Assembly: GCA_905210385.1 (NCBI GenBank)
Contig: CAJLWS010000065.1
Location: 1 to 7,638 of the forward strand
Length of the DNA stretch: 7,638 bases
Direction: 5' to 3'
Source of the DNA: an uncultured Eubacteriales bacterium
GTDB lineage: Bacteria; Bacillota; Clostridia; Oscillospirales; Oscillospiraceae
A program made the translations under genes and the position numbers. Below are positions 1 through 6,287 of the stretch, piece after piece (positions within the stretch are counted from its first letter, which is position 1; each line of letters starts with the position of its first letter). A model generated the notes under the pieces. The model was not told the origin of the DNA. It worked only from the letters and a program-made list of their open reading frames with translations, and searched no databases.

Positions 1-650
1 ACATTTGAATCGGTGATAGGCTGCTGAGCCTGTTTGCCTCCTGTTTTATCCGCTACGTATTGCGCACCTTTAGCCAACGCTCCGGCCCCAGTAAAATAAG
101 CGCCGCCTCCCATACCATAGACAAAGCTCTGCAATACACCATCGGTCAAATCCCTTTCCGGATCCGCGCCTGTTATCTTATCCGTTATATTCTCCGCTAG
201 CGTGGAAGATACCTCTTCGATACCTTCATTTACAGGCTCGAAAAACATACCGAATTTTTTATAGAACTCTTGCATCTTGCCCATTATGCCACGCTTGATA
301 GCCTCTTGCGCCTTTTCCTTTCCTAACGTCTTGAATAAGGTTGACATCCAAGCCTTGGATACGCCTGCGCCCAGCATCTCAGACAAGGATTCTGCCGTAC
401 CAGTAAGAATAGCGTTAGATACCTTTGCGAACTCTCCCATGTTTGGGTTATTCTGATCAAGATCATCATATTTCTGGCTAGCCACTATTGACCCTATACC
501 AGCGAGTCCGGCCGCTGGAGCTCCGGCCATTGTAGCGGCCATGGCCCCGATTGACATCGGAAGCGACTCTACGCCTTGCAAGGCTATATCGCCTATGGCA
601 CCCATATAATTCCCTTCTTTCCAAAGATCGGTGAAATCCTTGCCATTGTA
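1..650 (-). CDS. Internal fragment of a large phage- or mobile-element-like protein, both ends missing
   Basis: The minus strand is open without a stop from the left edge to about 650. The product (about 215 residues) has hydrophobic Gly/Ala-rich stretches, such as SIGAMAATMAGAPAAGLAG and GMGGGAYFTGAGALAKGA, separated by charged helical stretches such as EKAQEAIKRGIMGKMQEF. This looks like the long multidomain or internal virion proteins of phages and prophages; that is a resemblance only, and no catalytic motif is visible. The right end was chosen because NGKDFTDLWKEGNY, upstream of the first ATG (603-605), still reads as natural protein in frame. A gene starting at 605 is possible, with a weak AAGGG six bases upstream. 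Codons such as ATA, AAA and GTA and the lower GC differ sharply from everything right of 650. The C-terminus lies outside the window and the N-terminus is lost at the junction. Confidence 0.6.
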
Positions 651-990
651 TCTGTTTGACCTTGCCCGGGAAGACTGGGCGGAGGCGGTGGCCCAGGCAT
701 TCCGCTACAGCGGCATGGTGCTGGCCGCCTCCAGCTATGATGCGGGGGTGTTTACACCCATGGCTCAGTTTCTATACCGCCTGAAGATCAAGAACCTCCA
801 GAACCGGGTGGTGGGCCTGGTGGAGAACGGCTCCTGGGGCCCCACAGCACTGCGCACCATGCAGGCATCTCTGGCAGAACTGAAGAACATGACAGTGGTG
901 GAGCCCACAGTGACCATCCGCTCGGCGCTGAATGCAGACAGCCGCGCTGGGTTGGAACGGCTGGCCGATGCTATGGCCAGAGCGATCTGA
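631..990 (+). CDS. FprA-family flavodiiron protein, C-terminal flavodoxin-domain fragment
   Basis: Flavodiiron (A-type flavo-) proteins are cytoplasmic enzymes with an N-terminal metallo-beta-lactamase-like di-iron domain and a C-terminal FMN-binding flavodoxin domain. They reduce oxygen to water or nitric oxide to nitrous oxide in anaerobes. Only the last ~113 residues are present. LFDLAREDWAEAVAQAFRY matches the segment after the first flavodoxin strand, ASSYDAGVFTPMAQFL the second FMN loop, and VVGLVENGSWGP the third aromatic FMN loop. The first phosphate-binding loop and the whole di-iron domain are absent. The GTG at 631 is the first available start, but bases 631-650 belong to the foreign block, so recognisable homology begins only near 651. 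The intact family is about 400 residues, so this piece cannot be a working enzyme. It is either a truncated pseudogene or half of a gene joined to the wrong sequence during assembly. Confidence 0.8.
   Translation: MKSLPLYLFDLAREDWAEAVAQAFRYSGMVLAASSYDAGVFTPMAQFLYRLKIKNLQNRVVGLVENGSWGPTALRTMQASLAELKNMTVVEPTVTIRSALNADSRAGLERLADAMARAI
645..655. other. Junction between foreign low-GC block and Clostridia-like sequence
   Basis: To the left, the minus-strand phage-like frame reads as natural protein up to about 650. To the right, the plus-strand flavodoxin domain becomes recognisable from about 652 (LFDLARED). Base composition and codon preference change at the same point. Both genes are broken here and no attachment-site repeat, inverted repeat or transposase is visible, so an ordinary site-specific integration end is not supported. 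Confidence 0.6.
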
Positions 991-1091
991 GGTTCCAGGC
1001 TGGAGGAGAACACCGGCGCCGGGCGCAGAGGTGTGCTAGGGGAAAAGCATGGGCTGGATGTGATGCCTGACCCAAAGGATAAGAGGATAGG

Positions 1092-1144
1092 AAGAGCTGC
1101 GGAATGTGGTCCCTAGGACAGGATTCCGCAGCTCTTGCCTTTTT
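1092..1144 (+). terminator. Rho-independent terminator after the flavoprotein fragment
   Basis: A perfect 14-bp stem pairs 1092-1105 (AAGAGCTGCGGAAT) with 1123-1136. The loop itself contains a second small hairpin, GTCC-CTA-GGAC (1109-1119). The run TTTTT at 1140-1144 follows on the plus strand, so it ends transcription of the flavoprotein gene about 100 bases after its stop. The convergent nitroreductase gene stops at 1187, and its transcript would also meet the stem, but the bases beyond it on that strand are only moderately T-rich. Confidence 0.85.
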
Positions 1145-1186
1145 ATCATCAGTTTGAGCAGAATGAACGAATCCCTGAGGGTCAGG

Positions 1187-1999
1187 TCAACGCCAATGGA
1201 CATCCGCCCGCTTTCTGGGCGGGATTCTTTGGTACCGGACGTTGGGATAACCCACCAGGTTGCACACGCAGCTATCCTTGCGCCGGATCTGCAGAAAGTC
1301 TGCGGCCGCATGGTCAAAGCGGAGAACTGCCTGAAGGAAGCCACTGGTAAGGGTCCCAAGCCCCAGGGCATGGGCCATCAAGCCGATGTTGGAGGCGGCG
1401 GGAGCGGCGTCGGACAGGGTATCGCCCTCCACCACCAGCAGGGCCGGCGCATTAAAAAACAGGTAATCCTTTTCTGGCTGTTGGCGGTGCCGATCGCAAA
1501 AGTGCTTCCAGGTAGGGGCATAGTGACGCAGGGAATCCCCATAGGTCTCCGGGTTGGCCAGCACCTGGAGGGCCAACCGCTCCAGCCCGTCCCATGCCAG
1601 GGCCTTAAAGGCATCCAGATCCTCCTGTACGATGAGGTAGGTAACCCGCTGACGGTTGCCCCCGGTGGGGGTATAGCGGCCGGCCTCCAGCAGAGCTTCC
1701 CATACGTCCTTTGGAACAGGGCGGTTTTGAAAGTTTCGGATGCTTCTGCGAGAGCAGATCAGAGACATGAGCGCTTCCGGAGAAGCCTCATCGGCCAAGG
1801 GAATTTGAGGAGGCAGATAGGAATCCTCCGTAAGCTTCACAGCGTTTTTCGGGCATACCGATACGCAGTGCCCGCACAGGATACAGGCCTGCGGACGCTG
1901 AAAGCTGGCCTTGCCTTCGACTATGCGGATGCATTTACTGAAGCAGTCCTGGGCGCACAGGCCGCAGCCAATGCACAGCTGCTCTCGAATTTGAATCAT
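1187..1999 (-). CDS. Nitroreductase-family protein with N-terminal 2[4Fe-4S] ferredoxin domain
   Basis: This is a 270-residue flavoenzyme of the ferredoxin-nitroreductase fusion type, presumably cytoplasmic, moving electrons from two iron-sulfur clusters to FMN and then to an unknown acceptor. Residues 9-19 (CIGCGLCAQDC) and 39-49 (CILCGHCVSVC, then P) are two complete C-x2-C-x2-C-x3-C cluster motifs. Residues 84-88 (RRSIR) and 110-117 (TPTGGNRQ) are typical FMN-binding positions of the nitroreductase fold, and GLMAHALGLGTLTSGF is the usual second flavin-side segment. The frame could start at 2035, but ATG 1999 is chosen: it has AGGAGGT (2008-2014) eight bases upstream and places the first cysteine motif near the terminus as in the family. 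It has its own promoter and is divergent from the repressor operon. The natural substrate cannot be told from sequence; the family includes enzymes acting on nitroaromatics, quinones and flavins. Confidence 0.92.
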   Translation of the reverse strand: MIQIREQLCIGCGLCAQDCFSKCIRIVEGKASFQRPQACILCGHCVSVCPKNAVKLTEDSYLPPQIPLADEASPEALMSLICSRRSIRNFQNRPVPKDVWEALLEAGRYTPTGGNRQRVTYLIVQEDLDAFKALAWDGLERLALQVLANPETYGDSLRHYAPTWKHFCDRHRQQPEKDYLFFNAPALLVVEGDTLSDAAPAASNIGLMAHALGLGTLTSGFLQAVLRFDHAAADFLQIRRKDSCVCNLVGYPNVRYQRIPPRKRADVHWR

Positions 2000-2052
2000 G
2001 CCGTGATACCTCCTGTTGAAATGCGTTGCTGCCAAGGCGATGGATGAAACAT

Positions 2053-2081
2053 AGTATATTTCATTTTTTCGGGGAAGGCAA
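2053..2081 (-). promoter_or_regulatory. Sigma-A-type promoter of the nitroreductase gene
   Basis: On the minus strand, TTGCCT (2076-2081) is followed after exactly 17 bases by TATACT (2053-2058), close to the sigma-A consensus. The predicted RNA start near 2046 leaves a leader of roughly 45 bases containing the AGGAGGT ribosome site. No dyad operator overlaps it. Confidence 0.7.
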
Positions 2082-2141
2082 GAGAGAATCTTCCAGGACG
2101 AGCGCTGAAGCGGTGTGTGGGGTGCGTTTTCTCAAAAAGGC

Positions 2142-2170
2142 TTGACAAGCCCCTCCTACACCTGTAGTAT
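2142..2170 (+). promoter_or_regulatory. Sigma-A-type promoter of the blaI-like operon
   Basis: A perfect TTGACA -35 box (2142-2147) and TAGTAT -10 box (2165-2170) are separated by 17 bases. RNA would start near 2177, giving a leader of only about 30 bases before the ATG at 2206. The spacer and -10 box are covered by the first repressor box, so bound repressor would block RNA polymerase directly. Confidence 0.8.
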
Positions 2171-2197
2171 ATAGATGATACTACAACTGTAGGAGGG
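2151..2197. promoter_or_regulatory. Nested palindromic BlaI/CopY-type operator (two TACA-NN-TGTA boxes)
   Basis: Box 1 (2156-2167, CTACACCTGTAG) and box 2 (2181-2192, CTACAACTGTAG) are each palindromes of the TACA-NN-TGTA type recognised by BlaI/MecI/CopY-family winged-helix repressors. They start 25 bases apart. They also lie inside one larger 47-bp dyad: CCCTCCTACA (2151-2160) is the reverse complement of TGTAGGAGGG (2188-2197), and TGTAGTAT (2163-2170) mirrors ATACTACA (2179-2186). Box 1 overlaps the -10 element. Box 2 lies just past the predicted RNA start and overlaps the AGGAGGG ribosome site (2191-2197), which is eight bases from the ATG. Autoregulation by the adjacent repressor is the natural inference. 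Confidence 0.85.
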
Positions 2198-2205
2198 ATG
2201 GGCGT

Positions 2206-2568
2206 ATGAAGCTGACGGACCGAGAGTGGACGGTACTGAACACGCTGTGGGAGACGGGGGGAGCGGAACTGGGGGAGCTGGTGCAGAGGCTATATGAGCA
2301 TACCGGCTGGAGCCGCAACACGGTGCTGACCTATCTGACACGGATGGAGGCAAAGGGACTGGTACGCATAGACAAGGGGGCATATCCCCACGTCTACTTC
2401 GCCACCTTGGCCCGGGAGGACTGCCAGGAGCGTGAGCGGCAGAGCTTCCTCAGACGGGTGTACAGTGGGAAGACGGGAGACCTGATTGCTGCGTTTCTGA
2501 AGGAGGAGTCCATTTCCCGGGAGGAGCGGGAGCGACTGCGTAAGCTCCTGGATGATATGGAGGTGTAG
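2206..2568 (+). CDS. BlaI/MecI/CopY-family transcriptional repressor
   Basis: This is a 120-residue dimeric winged-helix repressor, the usual size for the family. LTDREWTVLNTLWETG (3-18) is the hallmark N-terminus. WSRNTVLTYLTRMEAKGLV (35-53) is the recognition helix and following turn, and GAYPHVYFATL is the wing. The charged C-terminal region (about 70-118) matches the dimerisation helices. In BlaI and MecI the repressor is inactivated by proteolysis at an Asn-Phe bond after signalling by BlaR1/MecR1. By my alignment from memory the equivalent bond here is Ala96-Phe97. The start is fixed by AGGAGGG eight bases upstream. It is the first gene of a three-gene operon; its own 3' end carries the ribosome site of the next gene. 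The paired operator upstream points to autoregulation. Confidence 0.95.
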   Translation: MKLTDREWTVLNTLWETGGAELGELVQRLYEHTGWSRNTVLTYLTRMEAKGLVRIDKGAYPHVYFATLAREDCQERERQSFLRRVYSGKTGDLIAAFLKEESISREERERLRKLLDDMEV

Positions 2569-2571
2569 GGC

Positions 2572-4521
2572 ATGACGGATCTTGGCGGATTTCTGCTCCA
2601 GACGCTGACGGCCTCCGGCGTGGCTGTTCTGCTGTTGATTCTCAAGGCTCTGTTTCGGGATAAACTGCCCCCATCCTGGCAATTTGCGGTGTGGGGTGTG
2701 CTGGGGATTATCCTGCTTCTTCCGGCGGGACTGGGCGGTCGTTACGTGATCTTTCACTGGCAGCTGGTGGTGGAACTGGTGAAAGGCACATTGGGCGACT
2801 TCACTGTCACAAGGGTGCTGTTTCCCTTTCCTGTGCTCACCGCTTATCCCCGTACCGCAACCCAGTGGCTCTTCACAGGCTATGTGCTGGGTGTGATGGT
2901 GTACCTGGCCAGATATCTGACCGCCTATATCAGGCTCCGCCGCGTTCTGCGCAGCGGTGAGCAGCCCAATGGTGAGACGCTGGCCCGCATCCAGCGTGTG
3001 TCGAAGGGGGAAAAGGTGCGGTGGTGCCGGGTGATCCAAGTGCCAGGGCTGCCCAGCGCCTTCATATTCGGGATCTTGCGGCCGGTGCTGGCAATTCCGG
3101 CCGGGGAGGCGTTGGACGACAAGGTGATCCTTCATGAGACTTTGCACATGAAGTACTGGGATACCCTTTGGAGCGCCGTCATCGCCCTGCTGAAGTGTAT
3201 CCACTGGTGCAACCCTCTCCTGCGCTACTGCGCCGATCGGGCGCTAAACGACATGGAGGCCCGCTGCGACCAGCACGTGTTGGAGCGGCTGGAGGGGGAG
3301 GAGCGTAAGGCCTATGGCCGGATCCTGCTGTCCATGGCCAACGAGCGGTTCGCGAAGACGCCCGGCAGCACCGCCATCAACAACGGCGGGAAAAACATCC
3401 GCCGACGGATTGAAGCCATTGCCCGGTTCAAGCGATATCCCGCTGGAATGGGACTGGTGTCTCTGTGTGTGATCCTGATCCTGGCCTCCTGGCTCATGGT
3501 TGGCACCCCAGCCTCCGCGGTGGTGGAATCAGGAGCACCGATCCAGGTCAGCTTGGCCCTAGCCAGAAGCGTGCCCTGCACCACCCCCGCCGGCGCCTTC
3601 GACGCATACGGGAAAGCGGTGCTGGATAGCAATGGGGTCTACCGAGCCATGTGCGCACCCGAGTCCATGCAGGCGGATCTGCTGGCTGAGATAGTGGAAA
3701 AGCAGGGGCAGGGCATCTACCCATTTTGGGAGTGCGGGCTAAAGGATCGACCGGTCCCCGAACCCGGCTATGGCTACTACATCTATAACTTGAAGAGGGC
3801 AGGGGAGAATGCCTACGAGGGGCTGCTGGTCATTCAGATGGCTCTGTTCCAGGAGGGGGAGGCATGGAGACAGGAACTTGCGGTGCAGAACCTCCGAGTA
3901 GAGTGGGAGAAAGGGCGCTGGGTTGCGATTCCGATGGAGAAATTCCGGTATCTTCAGGTGAATGCCCAAAGCCTGGGCTATGGATGCGAGGAGCTGCCAG
4001 GTGTGGCAACCTACTTCGGCCAGGCAGGACAGCTCCGGCTGGAGGTGAAACATCAGACCGTCCGCATGATTGACAATATGGCGGTGCCGGATTCTGGGGA
4101 GGACATCTATGGAGCAGGTGCGGCGATCCGTGCACCTCATCCCAACGGACAGTTTTCCGGTACTGGGTATAGCAAGAGATGCATCCTGACCCATCTAGGT
4201 ACCCAGGCACAGCGGGATGGTATGACCAAGGTGGGTTTCTCCTTTGAGCCGATTTATACTGGACAGGACGGTTCTGACGGACTGAATTCAGCCGCAGTCG
4301 GTGTTCCTTGGGACAGTGTCAGCAACGGTTGGGTAAGAAACAGCATTTCCACAGAGCCGGGTTGGGGGCCTGTCATTGGGATGGGGGCCGGTGGCGGAAC
4401 CAATCCGGGAGATTGGGAACTGGACTTCCCTGCGTACTATGTTGGAAATCTATATGTCAATGGAGAGCTGTATGCCCAGCTGGAGCTGCATCCAGATGGA
4501 GGTGGCGGAAATGGTGCGTGA
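2572..4521 (+). CDS. M56-family (BlaR1/MecR1-like) membrane zinc metallopeptidase with a novel ectodomain
   Basis: This 649-residue integral membrane sensor-protease begins three bases after the repressor stop, with ribosome site GGAGGT (2559-2564). Membrane segments are visible at about 8-26, 36-54, 99-116 and 292-311. The cytoplasmic zinc motif HETLH is at 188-192, with the third-ligand signature NDMEARCD at 226-233 (Glu229), so the peptidase should be active. The GKNIRRRIEAI segment before the last helix is typical of M56 sensors, which in BlaR1 undergo self-cleavage near there. In BlaR1 and MecR1 the C-terminal part is a penicillin-binding domain. Here residues 312-649 show no convincing serine-x-x-lysine acylation motif in context. 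Residues about 340-455, ending in VEWEKGRWVAIP, resemble an NTF2/SnoaL-like fold by pattern only. Residues 456-643 are Gly/Tyr/Trp-rich, probably beta-rich, and unrecognised. Inference: on sensing an extracellular signal it relieves repression by the upstream BlaI-type protein. Confidence 0.9.
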   Translation: MTDLGGFLLQTLTASGVAVLLLILKALFRDKLPPSWQFAVWGVLGIILLLPAGLGGRYVIFHWQLVVELVKGTLGDFTVTRVLFPFPVLTAYPRTATQWLFTGYVLGVMVYLARYLTAYIRLRRVLRSGEQPNGETLARIQRVSKGEKVRWCRVIQVPGLPSAFIFGILRPVLAIPAGEALDDKVILHETLHMKYWDTLWSAVIALLKCIHWCNPLLRYCADRALNDMEARCDQHVLERLEGEERKAYGRILLSMANERFAKTPGSTAINNGGKNIRRRIEAIARFKRYPAGMGLVSLCVILILASWLMVGTPASAVVESGAPIQVSLALARSVPCTTPAGAFDAYGKAVLDSNGVYRAMCAPESMQADLLAEIVEKQGQGIYPFWECGLKDRPVPEPGYGYYIYNLKRAGENAYEGLLVIQMALFQEGEAWRQELAVQNLRVEWEKGRWVAIPMEKFRYLQVNAQSLGYGCEELPGVATYFGQAGQLRLEVKHQTVRMIDNMAVPDSGEDIYGAGAAIRAPHPNGQFSGTGYSKRCILTHLGTQAQRDGMTKVGFSFEPIYTGQDGSDGLNSAAVGVPWDSVSNGWVRNSISTEPGWGPVIGMGAGGGTNPGDWELDFPAYYVGNLYVNGELYAQLELHPDGGGGNGA

Positions 4522-5092
4522 TCCGCTGTACCGGGGGCTATCCAAGACGGCCTGGGCCCTTCTTTTGATATACATCGACTTAGAGGTGAATCAGATGGAT
4601 CTGCTGCCCGATTTTGTGGGCTATCTTCTGATTCTGTCCGCCATTGGGAATCTAAAGGGTGAGGAGCGGGACCTGATCCTCTTGCGGCCTCTGGGAATCC
4701 TACTGGCCGTCTGGAGCGGTGTGACCTGGGCCGTGCCGCCGCTGGAGGAGCGGTGGCAGTTCTGGTCTATCCTCATCATCCTGACGTCCCTATACTTCGT
4801 CTTTCAGCTGGTGACAAACCTGGCGTCCATCGCTGCCAAATATCAGCTGGAGGGGGTGGGGCTGGACGGGAGGCTGCTCCGTTACCGAAATCGAATTACG
4901 GTACTTGAGACAACCAACGTTCTGCTTGTGAGCCTCTTCCAGCTCTGCCTGGATCTAATGGAGACACCGTTGACCTTGATCTTCATCTTCATGGGAATCG
5001 CCATTGCCCAGTTCATCCTAGCCATCTGTTTGGTAAAGGCAGTGTTCGACCTGCGGCGCTGCGCAAGAAGGCTTAAGGGTGAGACGGGGTAG
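4511..5092 (+). CDS. Multipass membrane protein, third gene of the blaI-M56 operon, function unknown
   Basis: The product has 193 residues. ATG 4511 is chosen because GGAGGT (4498-4503) lies seven bases upstream; it overlaps the M56 stop by 11 bases, which indicates translational coupling. An in-frame ATG at 4496 is possible but lacks a comparable site. Hydrophobic segments lie at about 14-24 with 31-48, then 57-75, 84-109, 131-150 and 154-178, giving four or five membrane spans and very little outside the membrane. The segment MDLLPDFVGYLLILSAIGNL (29-48) looks like a conserved motif of small clostridial membrane proteins. The tail is basic (RRCARRLK), suggesting a cytoplasmic C-terminus. 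I do not recognise a named family. Its place in the operon suggests that it helps the sensor, for example by modulating or anchoring it, or that it is the regulated output. It is unlike any beta-lactamase, transporter or penicillin-binding protein. Confidence 0.85.
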   Translation: MVRDPLYRGLSKTAWALLLIYIDLEVNQMDLLPDFVGYLLILSAIGNLKGEERDLILLRPLGILLAVWSGVTWAVPPLEERWQFWSILIILTSLYFVFQLVTNLASIAAKYQLEGVGLDGRLLRYRNRITVLETTNVLLVSLFQLCLDLMETPLTLIFIFMGIAIAQFILAICLVKAVFDLRRCARRLKGETG

Positions 5093-5109
5093 GGTGCGGA
5101 TAGGCGCAG

Positions 5110-5149
5110 GCCCGTGCATGCCGGATTTTTCCGGCGTGTGCGGGCTTTT
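5110..5149 (+). terminator. Rho-independent terminator of the blaI-M56 operon
   Basis: A 16-bp stem pairs 5110-5125 (GCCCGTGCATGCCGGA) with 5130-5145; three of the pairs are G-U. The loop is TTTT and the tail TTTT (5146-5149). It lies 17 bases after the last stop codon of the operon. Confidence 0.85.
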
Positions 5150-5213
5150 CCCATGGGAATGATGTGCTCGCTATGACCACTACATTAAGGGGAGGACGGA
5201 CAGTTTCCTTGGA

Positions 5214-5251
5214 CAAGAAGCGGCCCTGATCCGCAAGTTCGGGTCAGGGCC
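5214..5251 (-). terminator. Probable Rho-independent terminator of the SLH-protein gene
   Basis: A 12-bp stem pairs 5222-5233 (GGCCCTGATCCG) with 5240-5251, with one wobble pair and a six-base loop. It lies 14 bases beyond the minus-strand stop codon. The following T-tract on the minus strand (CTTCTTG) is short and interrupted, so efficiency may be modest. With the operon terminator at 5110-5149 it insulates the two convergent units. Confidence 0.65.
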
Positions 5252-5265
5252 ATGGGGAGAGGTGT

Positions 5266-6228
5266 TTACCAGAACCAGCCGCTGTCCTCTCGGCTGTTGA
5301 CGAGCTCTTGCATGGAACACAGCATCTGAGCCGCCTGTGCCCGGGTGAGGGTACCGGTGAGGTCAGTCTGGGCGGGAAGCACGGATACGGTTTCCATGTT
5401 GGCCGCAGCCTGACTGGCCCAGGCGGGCACTGCACCGGAAGCTGAGGTCTCCACGGATACGTCGCTGACATTCAAAAGCCTGTCGATCATGACAGTGGCC
5501 TCTGCCACGGTGATGGCGGAACCAGAGTTGAATACGATCTGCTTTTGATCGTTGTAGCTGCCTCGGACGGTTCCGTCCATCAGGGCGGCGGACACATAGC
5601 CCTTAGCCCAGGTGGGAATGCTCTGATCGTCGTAGAAGCCGGTGATGGTTACATCAGCCAGGGGATCTACCCCTGCAACGGACATGGCCATGGCCAGAAA
5701 CTCCTCCCGGGAGAAGGTATCCTGAGGGTCGAAATAGTAGAGGTTTCCCAGCTGACGACCCACGTAGACTCCCGTCTCCGCTAGGCGCAGTGCGGCGTAG
5801 TGGGCGGCGTCGCCTTCCATATCAGAGTAGAACACTTTAGTGGACTGCTTCTCAATGGTGATGCTGACCGTGGCCGGTTCGGAGACGTTTCCGTTGCTGT
5901 CCACTGCTACATAGGTGAAGCTGTCTTTTCCCTTCTTCCCTTCGTAAGGAGTGTACCAGAAGGCGGCAGTATCCGTTTCATCCACGGTAACCTGCCCCCG
6001 GGCGGGACTGTCTACAATCTGGAAGGTAACTGCGTCCCCATCGGGATCCACAGCGGCGAAGCGGCTGGCGATGGCTACATCCCGGTAGGTGGTCAGCGTA
6101 AGATGCTCTGCGATGGGGGCGGAATTATCCTGGGAGGTCTGCTGGGTGACGGTGACGGCGACGGCGGACACCGGTAGGGTCAGCGCGCCGGCCAGGAGTA
6201 GGGCCAAGAGGGAAGCGCGGTATTTCAC
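5266..6228 (-). CDS. Secreted Ig-like and SLH-domain cell-surface protein
   Basis: The product has 320 residues. Start GTG 6228 has a near-perfect AAGGAGGA site (6235-6242) six bases upstream. Residues 1-24 form a Sec signal peptide (basic MKYR, hydrophobic core, small-residue VSAVA cleavage region). Residues about 37-126 form an Ig/cadherin-like beta domain of the tandem-95 kind, with DPDGD (61-65), the aromatic WYTPYEGKKGKDSFTY region (91-106) and a VDSNGN turn; acidic residues suggest calcium binding. Residues about 133-190, 195-260 and 270-312 look like three divergent SLH repeats, each with a conserved aromatic/acidic opening and a T/SxxE/QA helix (TFSREEFLAMAM, ITVAEATVMIDRL, LTRAQAAQMLCSM). 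SLH domains bind pyruvylated secondary wall polymers, so the protein is probably held non-covalently on the wall. It ends in the aromatic sequence SGWFW. No enzymatic domain is visible, so adhesion or a structural role is an inference. Confidence 0.88.
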   Translation of the reverse strand: MKYRASLLALLLAGALTLPVSAVAVTVTQQTSQDNSAPIAEHLTLTTYRDVAIASRFAAVDPDGDAVTFQIVDSPARGQVTVDETDTAAFWYTPYEGKKGKDSFTYVAVDSNGNVSEPATVSITIEKQSTKVFYSDMEGDAAHYAALRLAETGVYVGRQLGNLYYFDPQDTFSREEFLAMAMSVAGVDPLADVTITGFYDDQSIPTWAKGYVSAALMDGTVRGSYNDQKQIVFNSGSAITVAEATVMIDRLLNVSDVSVETSASGAVPAWASQAAANMETVSVLPAQTDLTGTLTRAQAAQMLCSMQELVNSREDSGWFW

Positions 6229-6287
6229 GGAAAATCCTCCTTATAGATATGGTAGTGCTATCTTGCGTCTGAACGGCGGAAAATATG

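Noticed and set aside
1..650. Prophage attachment site at the junction
   Set aside because: No tRNA end, direct repeat or integrase is visible, and the phage-like frame is itself truncated there.
2000..2035. Upstream ATG at 2035 as the nitroreductase start
   Set aside because: It would place the AGGAGGT ribosome site inside the coding region and add 12 residues before the usual ferredoxin-domain start.
1106..2047. Long plus-strand open frame (313 codons) antisense to the nitroreductase
   Set aside because: It lies opposite a gene with two complete iron-sulfur motifs, a nitroreductase fold, a ribosome site and a promoter. It starts inside the terminator hairpin and its product resembles no protein; it is a high-GC shadow frame.
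2151..2197. Large dyad read as an RNA attenuator hairpin
   Set aside because: The predicted RNA start (~2177) lies past the left arm, so the transcript would not contain both halves; a DNA operator explains it better.
2290..3204. Minus-strand open frame of 304 codons opposite the repressor and sensor genes
   Set aside because: The product is His/Gln/Pro-rich low-complexity sequence without domains, spanning two well-supported genes on the other strand.
4376..4510. N-terminal extension of the third operon gene to an ATG at 4376
   Set aside because: It would overlap the sensor gene by about 145 bases and lacks a good ribosome site, and the added residues do not look like a membrane-protein N-terminus. 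ATG 4511 with GGAGGT fits better.
6229..6287. Promoter for the SLH gene (TTCAGA and TATCTA, 18-base spacing)
   Set aside because: The implied start would fall on the ribosome site. The boxes are poor and no better pair was found, so none is annotated.
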